The notes under the pieces were generated by a model. It was not told the origin of the DNA. It saw only the letters and a list, made by a program, of their open reading frames with translations, and did not search any database. The position numbers were made by a program, and so were the translations under genes. Shown one piece after another: positions 56,571 through 64,000 of a stretch of 64,000 bases of DNA. How positions within the stretch are numbered: position 1 is the first letter of the stretch; every line of letters begins with the position of its first letter. Source of the DNA: Listeria welshimeri serovar 6b str. SLCC5334 (GTDB taxonomy: Bacteria > Bacillota > Bacilli > Lactobacillales > Listeriaceae); NCBI RefSeq assembly GCF_000060285.1, contig NC_008555.1, forward strand, positions 558,001 through 622,000, given 5' to 3'.

Positions 56571-58295
56571 ATGATGAAATTGATGAAAAGATTAAAACCT
56601 TATTGGCTGAGCATTACGGCCGTATTAGTCCTTACTTTCGGGCAAGTTATTGGACAGCTTTATCTACCAACCTTAATGTCTAACATTATTGACAAAGGGG
56701 TTGTAAAAGGCGATACAGATTATATTTGGAGCACAGGAATGCAGATGCTACTCATATCATTTGCGTCGGTTATCTTATCAGTGATTGTGGTTTATCTCGC
56801 ATCGAGAATTTCAATGGGATTCGGGAAAGATTTACGAGATAAAATTTTTACAAAGGTAGAGGACTTTTCCTTACAAGAGTTTGATAAAGTAGGAACTTCT
56901 TCTTTAATTACTAGAACGACAAATGATGTTGTTCAAATCCAAAACGTGCTTTATATGATGATGCGCTTAATGGTGATGGCTCCAATCATGTTACTCGGCG
57001 GTATAATTATGGCGGTTGGCCGAGACGCGAAATTATCCCTTATTTTTGTGGTTGTTTTGCCACTTTTACTTCTATTAGTAGTTGTATTAGGTGGAAAAGC
57101 AATGCCAATGTTTAAATCATTACAAAAGAAAATGGATAAGCTAAACCGTGTTATTCGTGAAGGGTTAACTGGAATTCGTGTTGTTCGTTCGTTTAATCGT
57201 AACGCCGATGAACTTGAAAAATTTGAAGAAGCGAATGCTGACTATGCTACTACGGCAATTAAAGTCAACCGTTTGCTGTCGTTAATGAGTCCGTTAATGA
57301 TGTTACTTATGAACTTAACATCCATCGCTATTGTGTGGATTGGTTCGATTTTTATTGGAAATGGTGATATGCAAGTTGGGGACTTGATGGCATTCATTCA
57401 ATATGCGATGCAAATCATGATGTCCTTTATGATGCTTTCTGCTGTATTTATTATGATTCCACGTGCAGGAGCTTCCGCTGAACGTATTAATGAAGTATTA
57501 GATATGAATGCAGAAATACTAAATCCAGAAAATCCAAAAACAAGTACACCACCAGCTAAACTTTCTTTTGAAAATGTTACTTTCCGTTATGAAGGTGCTG
57601 AAAAACCAGTTATTGAAGATATCACTTTTGAGGCGAAAGCAGGGGAAACAATTGCCATCATTGGAAGTACTGGAGCTGGGAAATCAACTTTAATTAATAT
57701 GATTCCGCGTTTCTACGATGTTGAAAGTGGCGTTGTAAAAATTAATGGTATTGATGTGCGTGAAATGGACCAATCAATTTTACGTCAAAAAATCGGTTTA
57801 GTTCCTCAAAAAGCCGTATTATTCACTGGAACTATTGCTTCTAATATGCGATACGGTAAAGAAGATGCAACAGATGAAGAAATCTGGAAAGCACTTCGAA
57901 CTGCCCAAGCAGAAAATTTTGTATCTAAACTTGCAAATGGTTTAGATAGCCGGGTAGAACAAGGTGGTAACAACTTCTCCGGTGGGCAAAAACAACGCCT
58001 TTCTATTGCGCGTTCTTTAATTAGAACACCAGAAATTTATATATTTGATGATAGTTTTTCAGCACTAGATTTCAAGACGGATGCGAAACTGCGTGAAGCT
58101 TTGAAGGCAGAAACAACTGAGGCCGTGACACTTATCGTAGCTCAGCGGATTACGTCTGTTGTGAATTCTGACCAAATCATCGTTCTTAATGAAGGGAAAG
58201 TTGCCGGCATTGGAACACATGAAGAATTAAAAGAATCAAATCAGATTTATCAAGAAATTATGAGGTCACAGCTGTCAGAGGAGGAAATCGCATGA
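56571..58295 (+). CDS. ABC multidrug exporter half, degenerate-site subunit
   Basis: 574 residues: six membrane helices (1-310), then an NBD with Walker A GSTGAGKST, signature FSGGQKQRLS and Walker B IYIFDDSFSALD. The residue after the Walker B Asp is Asp rather than the catalytic Glu, as in the degenerate half of heterodimeric exporters (BmrC/TM287 type). The next gene supplies the canonical Glu. The gene overlaps the partner by 4 bases (ATGA). AAGGAGG precedes the start. Confidence 0.93.
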   Translation: MMKLMKRLKPYWLSITAVLVLTFGQVIGQLYLPTLMSNIIDKGVVKGDTDYIWSTGMQMLLISFASVILSVIVVYLASRISMGFGKDLRDKIFTKVEDFSLQEFDKVGTSSLITRTTNDVVQIQNVLYMMMRLMVMAPIMLLGGIIMAVGRDAKLSLIFVVVLPLLLLLVVVLGGKAMPMFKSLQKKMDKLNRVIREGLTGIRVVRSFNRNADELEKFEEANADYATTAIKVNRLLSLMSPLMMLLMNLTSIAIVWIGSIFIGNGDMQVGDLMAFIQYAMQIMMSFMMLSAVFIMIPRAGASAERINEVLDMNAEILNPENPKTSTPPAKLSFENVTFRYEGAEKPVIEDITFEAKAGETIAIIGSTGAGKSTLINMIPRFYDVESGVVKINGIDVREMDQSILRQKIGLVPQKAVLFTGTIASNMRYGKEDATDEEIWKALRTAQAENFVSKLANGLDSRVEQGGNNFSGGQKQRLSIARSLIRTPEIYIFDDSFSALDFKTDAKLREALKAETTEAVTLIVAQRITSVVNSDQIIVLNEGKVAGIGTHEELKESNQIYQEIMRSQLSEEEIA

Positions 58296-60109
58296 GTGGT
58301 CCAGGTCCAGGTGGTGGAATGAGAATGCAAACAGCCGCCAAACCAAAGAACTTTAAACAAACACTATTTCGTCTTCTAGGCTATATGAAACCTCGTTCTG
58401 TCGCGATTATTGTTGTCTTTATCTTTGCGATTTTGTCTACGATTTTTAACATTTTTAGTCCGAAAGAACTTGGGAAGGCAACGACAGAAATTTTTAAAGG
58501 TGTTATGAGTCCTGAGGGAATTAATAATGATAAGATTTTCAATATATTAATGATTGTTTTAGTCTTATATCTTGGAAGTTCCTTATTTAGTTTTATTCAA
58601 CAATATGTGATGTCGAGTGTTGCACAACGTACTGTTTATGACATGCGTAAAGATTTAAAAGCAAAAATGGCTCGACTTCCGCTGAAATATTATGATACAC
58701 GCTCAAATGGTGATATTCTTAGTCGTTCTGTCAATGACATGGATAACATCGCGAATACGCTGCAACAGTCATTAACTCAGGCTATTACAGCGATTGTCCA
58801 AATGATCGGTGTTTTAATCATGATGCTGACAATCAGTTGGCAAATGACATTAATAGTACTTGTGACTGTCCCAATTAGTATTATTTTAGTCGCGATTATT
58901 GCGGGTAGATCGCAACGTTACTTTGGCGCACAACAACGTAATCTTGGTATTTTAAATGATACTGTAGAAGAAACTTATGGTGGTCAAACAATTATTAAAG
59001 CTTTTGGTCAAGAAAAGAAAACATTAGTAAAATTTGACGAGGTCAATGAAGATTATTTCAAAGCGGCTAAAAAAGCGCAATTCATTTCTGGTATTATGAT
59101 GCCTGTAATGCAATTTGTTGGTAACTTGGGCTATGTAGGTGTCTGTGTGGCCGGTGGTATATTTGTTACGAATGGTTCGCTTCAAGTTGGGGATATTCAA
59201 TCATTTACACAGTATGTCCAACTATTTACACAACCTATTTCCAGTGTCGCGAATATTGCTAATATCATCCAATCCACTATTGCTTCGGCTGAACGTGTTT
59301 TTGAAATGATGGATGAAGAAGAAGAAAAAGACGAGATTCCAGCTAATGTTAATCAAGTTGCTGGCGAAGAAAACAGTATTGTATTTGACCATGTGAAATT
59401 TGGTTATACACCAGATAAACCATTGATGACGGATTTGAATATTCATGTGGAAGAAGGTCAGATGGTGGCTATTGTAGGTCCTACTGGTGCTGGTAAAACA
59501 ACGATAATCAACTTGCTAATGCGTTTTTATGATGTAGATGGTGGAGAGATTCGGATGAAAGGTATCGATACACGCGATATGACTAAAGAGGAAGTTCGCG
59601 CAAAATTCGGTATGGTACTCCAAGATACATGGTTATTTAATGGAACTATTGCAGATAATATCGCTTATGGTCGAGAAGGAGCAACGAAAGAGGAAGTTAT
59701 CGGAGCAGCAAAAGCAGCTTATGCGGATGATTTCATTCGGAGACTTCCAAACGGCTATGATACTGTCTTGAATGAAGAAGGTTCTAATATTTCTCAAGGG
59801 CAAAAACAACTTCTAACAATTGCTCGCGCGATTTTATCAGATCCATCCATTTTAATTTTAGATGAAGCGACTTCAAGTGTCGATACTCGGACAGAATTAA
59901 ATATTCAACTTGCGATGGGAAATCTGATGGAAGGACGCACAAGTTTTGTTATTGCGCATAGACTTTCAACTATTCGTGATGCGGATTTAATTCTTGTGAT
60001 GAATCATGGTAGTGTGATTGAGCAAGGAACTCACCAAGAACTGCTTGCGGCGAAAGGCTTCTATGCTGATTTATATAATAGTCAATTTACTGGTGCTCAA
60101 GCCGTTTAA
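58292..60109 (+). CDS. ABC multidrug exporter half, catalytic-site subunit
   Basis: 605 residues: a short Gly/Pro-rich N-terminus, six membrane helices, then an NBD with Walker A GPTGAGKTT, a variant signature ISQGQKQLLT and Walker B ILILDEATSSVD with the catalytic Glu. The normal Walker B plus variant signature complements the neighbour's degenerate Walker B plus normal signature, the pattern of an asymmetric heterodimer. It likely exports drugs or lipids. A terminator follows. Confidence 0.94.
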   Translation: MSGPGPGGGMRMQTAAKPKNFKQTLFRLLGYMKPRSVAIIVVFIFAILSTIFNIFSPKELGKATTEIFKGVMSPEGINNDKIFNILMIVLVLYLGSSLFSFIQQYVMSSVAQRTVYDMRKDLKAKMARLPLKYYDTRSNGDILSRSVNDMDNIANTLQQSLTQAITAIVQMIGVLIMMLTISWQMTLIVLVTVPISIILVAIIAGRSQRYFGAQQRNLGILNDTVEETYGGQTIIKAFGQEKKTLVKFDEVNEDYFKAAKKAQFISGIMMPVMQFVGNLGYVGVCVAGGIFVTNGSLQVGDIQSFTQYVQLFTQPISSVANIANIIQSTIASAERVFEMMDEEEEKDEIPANVNQVAGEENSIVFDHVKFGYTPDKPLMTDLNIHVEEGQMVAIVGPTGAGKTTIINLLMRFYDVDGGEIRMKGIDTRDMTKEEVRAKFGMVLQDTWLFNGTIADNIAYGREGATKEEVIGAAKAAYADDFIRRLPNGYDTVLNEEGSNISQGQKQLLTIARAILSDPSILILDEATSSVDTRTELNIQLAMGNLMEGRTSFVIAHRLSTIRDADLILVMNHGSVIEQGTHQELLAAKGFYADLYNSQFTGAQAV

Positions 60110-60112
60110 TTG

Positions 60113-60153
60113 AAAAAGACAATGTGGTGTAAAAAGCCACATTGTCTTTTTTG
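60113..60153 (+). terminator. Intrinsic terminator of the marR-ABC operon
   Basis: AAAAGACAATGTGG / CCACATTGTCTTTT stem and T-run after the ABC stop. Confidence 0.92.
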
Positions 60154-60224
60154 AGCATAAAATTTGTTTGCCTAGCAAGAAGGCGGTATGGTAAATAAAG
60201 AAGAATTTGAAGAGGTGAAAATAG

Positions 60225-60524
60225 ATGTATCAATCCATTACTGCAAATGATTTAGAACAAGAATTGAAAGAATCCACGCAAAATATACTAGATGTAAGAG
60301 ACGCAGATGCCTTTATTGAAGGTCACATTCCAAATGCCATAAATATTCCGATTAATGAATTACCAGAAAAGCTTGCAACGCTTGATAAAAAGAAAGCTTA
60401 TACAATTATTTGTTATGCAGGTGGACGTTCTGAGCGAGCAAGTCAATTTTTAGCTGCGGAAGGTTTTGATGTAACGAATGTAATGGGTGGCATGGGTGCT
60501 TTTCGTGGTACTACCACTAAATAA
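60225..60524 (+). CDS. Single-domain rhodanese-like protein
   Basis: 99 residues, a full rhodanese domain: ILDVRDADAFIEGHIPNAINIP and the active-site Cys in TIICYAGGRSERAS. It transfers sulfane sulfur or handles persulfides in the cytosol. The AGAGGTG site is upstream. It is monocistronic, between two strong terminators. Confidence 0.92.
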   Translation: MYQSITANDLEQELKESTQNILDVRDADAFIEGHIPNAINIPINELPEKLATLDKKKAYTIICYAGGRSERASQFLAAEGFDVTNVMGGMGAFRGTTTK

Positions 60525-60525
60525 A

Positions 60526-60567
60526 CAAAGAAGTCGTGACTTGAATATTAAGTCACGACTTCTTTTT
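60526..60567. terminator. Bidirectional intrinsic terminator
   Basis: AAGAAGTCGTGACTT / AAGTCACGACTTCTT stem with flanking A/T tracts, between rhodanese and the convergent LPXTG gene. Confidence 0.9.
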
Positions 60568-62431
60568 AGTGTTGTTTTCTATTGCGGAAAAAGATAATTG
60601 CTAATCCCGCTAAAGCGATACCGACTAATACATTAGTTGGTTGATTCGTATCTCCAGTTTTAGGAAGTTCTTTTTTTGTCGTTTTAGTATGAACTTCAAC
60701 CGTTTTATTTTCTTTGTTATTGCTATTTATTTTTGTTGCGGTCGCTTCTTTTTCTGTTATTTTTGTTTCAGGTGTTTTTATTGTTTCTTTTTGTGGGGTT
60801 TCTATTTTTGCTGAATCAGTTGGCGCACTCTCTTTTACGTTGGATTTTTTATTTTCTTTTGTTGTTTGGTTGTCTGGAATGGTGGATGATTCTTTATCTG
60901 GTGAAGGGGTGTTAGTTTCTTCTTCTTGTATTTCTACTTGAACTTTTACTGGATCCGCTTCGACTAAAGCTTCACTTGTTGCATATAATGTCACTTCATA
61001 AGTTCCTAAATCATCCAACTTAACAACATCTTCAAAATCACTCGTTATTTCGCTTGGACTAACGGTTGCAGCTGAAATGTCTTTTAAAAATTGTTCTTCT
61101 GTTAAGACTGTTCCTTCTTTGTAAGAAATAGAATTAAGCGCAGTAATGACAGGTTTTTCCAAAATAGTGATGGATACTTGTCTAGGAGCGGCTTTTATCC
61201 CAGCTTCGTTTTCAGCATTTAATGTCACTTCATAAACACCAGGTTTTTGTAAATCAACTACACTTTTAAAATTACTAGTAATCGTAGTTCCGTCGTCTGT
61301 CTCCGCATGGATATCATTTAGAAATTGTTCTTCAGTGATAACGGTATTTTCAGGATAATTAATAGTAGGATCACTAGAAATAGTTAAAGAATGATCGATA
61401 TCAAAATAATGATCATATGTCCCATTTGAAATAGAATAAGAAGGAATATTAGAAGGACTTACATAGCTACCAGCTGGGCTTTCATAAGCAGAATTATACT
61501 CCATTTTAGTGATAGAATTAAAATATTCCCTTGTGATACCGCTAACTGTAATTCCTTTATCATCAATCTTTAAACGACTACCATCGATTTTTTGTTCATT
61601 TAAAGTGAAAAAAGTTTTAGAACTGCTGGTAGATGTTGTAAAAGGAATAACATCTCCATTAAAATTGGTTAATCTATCTTTCATTAGACTAAACGGGACA
61701 AAAAATGTTTGGTCTGTTTCATTATAGTTTAATACAGAGCTCTTAATAGAACTATTGATTAATTCTGTCCGACCAATGTTTTGACCATAAGCAGCAAGAT
61801 TAGTTAGTTTAGGAAATGCTTCAATACCTTGAAAATCATGAATACCACAAAATTGAACAAATAAAGTATTCAAATTAGGCAATGATTGTAAGGAACTAAT
61901 ATCGGTTATGGAAAAGTTTTTATCTAAATTTAAATTGGTCAAATTAGGAATATGGTTTATTTTAGGGAATATAGTATTATCTAATTTTGAATTACTCAAA
62001 GTTAAATTAGTTAGTTTTTGGAAATTATTAAAATTGGGAAGGGCCTCAGGTGTGACGTTATCCCCAGATAAATTTATATAAATTAAATTAGTTAATGTTT
62101 CAAGTGATGTATAATCGGTGACGCCAGTGTTGGATAATAATACACTTTCTAAGTTGTGTGCATACTCAATACCAGTTAAATCAACTAATTTACTATCACT
62201 GATATTAATATTTTTAATCGTATCCATTTGAGCTTCTGTAATGTCATGGGAGCTAGGTTGACCTAAAATAGTATTTAAATAACCTTTGAAAACAGTATCT
62301 GGAATATTGACAATATCTTGAGTAGATTGCAACTGACTGCTTTCTTGAGCAGAAACATTCATTGCAAATTGCGGGCTAAAAGGAGCTAATAAAAGAGCGC
62401 ACATGCTAATTTTTATTCCAATTTTCTTCAT
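60566..62431 (-). CDS. Internalin-like LRR protein with LPXTG anchor
   Basis: 621 residues. Signal peptide to about residue 28 (NVSA); an N-cap (NIPDTVFKGYLNTILGQ) as in internalins; about five to six LRRs (from about 85 to 215: LESVLLSNTGVTDYTSLETL, LTNLNLDKNFSITDISSLQSL); an inter-repeat part; two Ig/LapB-like repeats sharing TEEQFLNDI / TEEQFLKDI; a Lys/Thr/Glu-rich wall-spanning stretch and LPKTGDTNQP with membrane helix and RNRKQH. The homologue lmo0610 is a sigma-B-regulated surface protein. The LRRs are weak. Confidence 0.88.
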   Translation of the reverse strand: MKKIGIKISMCALLLAPFSPQFAMNVSAQESSQLQSTQDIVNIPDTVFKGYLNTILGQPSSHDITEAQMDTIKNINISDSKLVDLTGIEYAHNLESVLLSNTGVTDYTSLETLTNLIYINLSGDNVTPEALPNFNNFQKLTNLTLSNSKLDNTIFPKINHIPNLTNLNLDKNFSITDISSLQSLPNLNTLFVQFCGIHDFQGIEAFPKLTNLAAYGQNIGRTELINSSIKSSVLNYNETDQTFFVPFSLMKDRLTNFNGDVIPFTTSTSSSKTFFTLNEQKIDGSRLKIDDKGITVSGITREYFNSITKMEYNSAYESPAGSYVSPSNIPSYSISNGTYDHYFDIDHSLTISSDPTINYPENTVITEEQFLNDIHAETDDGTTITSNFKSVVDLQKPGVYEVTLNAENEAGIKAAPRQVSITILEKPVITALNSISYKEGTVLTEEQFLKDISAATVSPSEITSDFEDVVKLDDLGTYEVTLYATSEALVEADPVKVQVEIQEEETNTPSPDKESSTIPDNQTTKENKKSNVKESAPTDSAKIETPQKETIKTPETKITEKEATATKINSNNKENKTVEVHTKTTKKELPKTGDTNQPTNVLVGIALAGLAIIFFRNRKQH

Positions 62432-62548
62432 TTAACATCCTCCTTGAAATATTACATATCTTATAATTCAATATTAGCATTTACTATATTTTCAAAAGTC
62501 CTCTTTTCCCCCACCAAGTAGTCTAAAATGTGTCAAATATGTTAAAAA

Positions 62549-62597
62549 TGCAAAAAAAAATAGCGATTAATGAGTAAACCAACTCATTAATCGCTTT
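62549..62597 (-). terminator. Intrinsic terminator of azoR
   Basis: AGCGATTAATGAGT / ACTCATTAATCGCT hairpin followed on the minus strand by a long T-run. The rest of 62432-62548 is the LPXTG gene's leader with no certain promoter. Confidence 0.88.
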
Positions 62598-62601
62598 TAA
62601 A

Positions 62602-63228
62602 TTAAAATATTTTAGCTAATTCTACGGCTTCTTTTGCGCCTGCAGAGATAATATCTTTTGCTTGATCTGGTTTTGCATTGTGGCCTTCGACGATAACCAT
62701 TTCTGGCTCAGAGATACCGAAGTGAGCTAGTACATTTTTGACATAACTTAAAGACATTTCAAAGCCTTGCATTGGACCATCTGAGTAAATACCGCCACGA
62801 GCATTTAGAAGTGCGATTTTTTTGTCAGATACTAATCCAACTGGACCGTTTGGCGTATATTTGAATGTTTTTCCAGCTTGGTTTAAATAGAATAAATAAG
62901 TTAAGAATTGAGCTGGAATACTAAAGTTCCAAAGTGGGAAAGCCATTACGATTTTATCTGCTGCTAAAAATTGATCTAAGTAACTATTGGCAATATCAGC
63001 TAAACGTTTTTCTTCACTACTTACTTCTTCGCCAGCCGCTTGTTTATGTAAGCCGCTCATCATTGTTACATCATAATAAGGTAAATCTGCCTCGAATAAA
63101 TCTAGTTCTGTTACATTATCATCTGGATGAGATTTTTTGTATTCAGTTAGGAAGATTTCATATAGTGCCACGCTGACTGAGCGTTCGGCAGGTAAACCAT
63201 TTGCTTTGATGAAAAGTACATTTGTCAT
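62602..63228 (-). CDS. azoR: FMN-dependent NADH:azoreductase
   Basis: 208 residues, flavodoxin-like AzoR/AcpD family. VLFIKANGLPAERSVSVAL binds the FMN phosphate; MAFPLWNFSIPAQF and LLNARGGIYSDG are further cofactor loops. It reduces azo dyes and quinones with NADH in the cytosol. It is divergent from a MarR gene with a strong palindromic site between them, so quinone/electrophile-responsive control of both is likely. Confidence 0.93.
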   Translation of the reverse strand: MTNVLFIKANGLPAERSVSVALYEIFLTEYKKSHPDDNVTELDLFEADLPYYDVTMMSGLHKQAAGEEVSSEEKRLADIANSYLDQFLAADKIVMAFPLWNFSIPAQFLTYLFYLNQAGKTFKYTPNGPVGLVSDKKIALLNARGGIYSDGPMQGFEMSLSYVKNVLAHFGISEPEMVIVEGHNAKPDQAKDIISAGAKEAVELAKIF

Positions 63229-63362
63229 TACATTTTGCCTCCATTTTTTTCGAATTATCTATTAAGTGTAGCTTATTTTGATTGTTAGCGGCAAGTATAT
63301 TGCTTACAAAAAATTAGCCGCTAATATTTGAGCAGATGTTTTGTGCTTTAGAAAAGAAAGCG

Positions 63363-63398
63363 TATAATAGTTGATATATCATTTGACGTATCAACTAT
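63363..63398 (+). promoter_or_regulatory. Promoter and MarR operator upstream of the second MarR gene
   Basis: TATAAT at 63363-63368 overlaps a perfect 10-bp inverted repeat ATAGTTGATA (63367-63376) / TATCAACTAT (63389-63398) with a 12-base centre. The centre-to-centre spacing is about two turns, as for MarR dimers. The -35 region is poor (TTGTGC near 63342). Confidence 0.82.
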
Positions 63399-63846
63399 GG
63401 AGGTGAAAACGCTGAAACCATGTACAGAACGGTCAGAATTACTTTACCGGATGCATTTGTTATCGAAGGAAATTAGTCATGTTTTTGAACAACAAACCAA
63501 TATGAGTTTTACGAAAGTAGAGATTTTATTTCATATTAAGCAAACACCTGGTCAAAGCCAAAATCGGTTAAAAGAGAAACTTTATATTGATTCGGCAAGT
63601 ATTACCCGTCATTTGAAGCGAATGGAAGATCAAGGGCTTATTATTCGTAAAAAGCAAGACGATAATAAACGCTATACGTACTTATTTTTAACAACAGCTG
63701 GCGAGGCGGAATTAGCTTCTTTACTTCTAGAAAAAGAAACATTCCAGACAGAAGCTTTAGAGGCATTTTCAGAGGATGAAGTTCGTGCGTTACTAAAATC
63801 AGTCACAAAAATGATGAATAATGTAGAGAAAATGGAGGAGAAGTGA
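63397..63846 (+). CDS. MarR-family transcriptional regulator
   Basis: Up to 149 residues with a winged helix (QNRLKEKLYIDSASITRHLKRMEDQGLIIRKKQDDNKRYTYLFLT). The ATG at 63397 lies inside the operator with no ribosome site. GGAGGTG (63399-63405) instead sits 6 bases before CTG at 63412, so the real start may be a CTG giving MKPCTERSEL. It is 2 bases before the MDR oxidoreductase gene, suggesting one operon responsive to quinones or electrophiles. Confidence 0.88.
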   Translation: MEVKTLKPCTERSELLYRMHLLSKEISHVFEQQTNMSFTKVEILFHIKQTPGQSQNRLKEKLYIDSASITRHLKRMEDQGLIIRKKQDDNKRYTYLFLTTAGEAELASLLLEKETFQTEALEAFSEDEVRALLKSVTKMMNNVEKMEEK

Positions 63847-63848
63847 AA

Positions 63849-64000
63849 ATGAAAGCAGTTGTAATTGAAAATTATGGTGGAAAAGAAGAATTAAAAGAAA
63901 AAGAAGTTGCAATGCCAAAAGCTGGTAAAAACCAAGTAATTGTAAAAGAGGCAGCAACATCAATTAATCCGATTGATTGGAAACTTCGTGAAGGATACCT
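63849..64000 (+). CDS. Zinc-type/quinone MDR oxidoreductase (partial, 5' end)
   Basis: The first 50 codons read MKAVVIENYGGKEELKEKEV and then SINPIDWKLREGY, typical of NADPH:quinone oxidoreductase-like MDR proteins. GGAGGAG at the end of the preceding marR gene serves as the ribosome site. The gene continues beyond the window. With MarR and azoreductase it forms a redox-stress module. Confidence 0.85.
   Translation, partial: MKAVVIENYGGKEELKEKEVAMPKAGKNQVIVKEAATSINPIDWKLREGY

Overview
The window is a low-GC Firmicute chromosome segment from Listeria sensu stricto. The marker is the p60 gene iap lying next to secA2, flanked by gdhA, a complete his operon, WxL-domain surface genes and LPXTG/LRR surface proteins. 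Gene order closely follows the lmo0556-lmo0613 region of L. monocytogenes EGD-e as I remember it. The mature-start p60 is 524 residues with three LysM domains, whereas L. monocytogenes p60 has two. This points to a non-monocytogenes species such as L. welshimeri or L. innocua. The species call is inference. I see no tRNA, rRNA, IS element, prophage or CRISPR array.

Layout. 1-5100: tandem histidine phosphatases, a lactonase, a CorA transporter with a structured leader (Rli31 position), gdhA, and an Rli32-like sRNA. 5102-11485: the nine-gene operon hisZ-G-D-B-H-A-F-I-E on the minus strand, with hisJ divergent. 12437-17661: an MGMT-like protein, an NdpA-like protein, a purine permease under a purine riboswitch, and a GH1 beta-glucosidase with its GntR regulator. 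17985-22103: two tandem paralogous MucBP surface proteins with a very odd internal sorting signal plus second signal peptide. 22203-25733: a split ThrE exporter, a PC4-like protein, an alpha/beta hydrolase whose nucleophile is Asp, and an RlmI-like methyltransferase. 25818-31425: iap, an intergenic structured RNA candidate, secA2 and an AI-2E permease. 31695-35981: a three-gene WxL locus. 36096-41267: photolyase, DUF2177, a one-chain FakA/DegV fusion, DUF1295 and DUF1269. 41490-45698: a formate/nitrite channel, metX-metY under a SAM-I riboswitch, and an HdeD-like protein. 45742-49321: a DeoR regulator, a CcpA-type (cre) controlled iron alcohol dehydrogenase and an LPXTG protein; I do not recall these between lmo0596 and lmo0597 in EGD-e, so they may be accessory. 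49485-53615: a Crp/Fnr regulator, bioY under a BirA box, the PadR-DUF1700-DUF4097 operon and a GNAT protein. 53662-60109: two small membrane proteins, a MATE exporter, and a divergent MarR plus heterodimeric ABC exporter (the locus described as an excludon in L. monocytogenes). 60225-64000: rhodanese, an LRR LPXTG protein, azoreductase, MarR and the start of an MDR oxidoreductase.

Functional themes are histidine and methionine biosynthesis with RNA control, cell-surface display (MucBP, WxL, LPXTG, p60 via SecA2), and small regulator-plus-effector modules. The most unusual items are the twin MucBP fusion proteins with their repeated upstream TGTTCAC boxes, the iap-secA2 structured RNA, the Asp-nucleophile hydrolase and the single-chain fatty-acid-kinase fusion.
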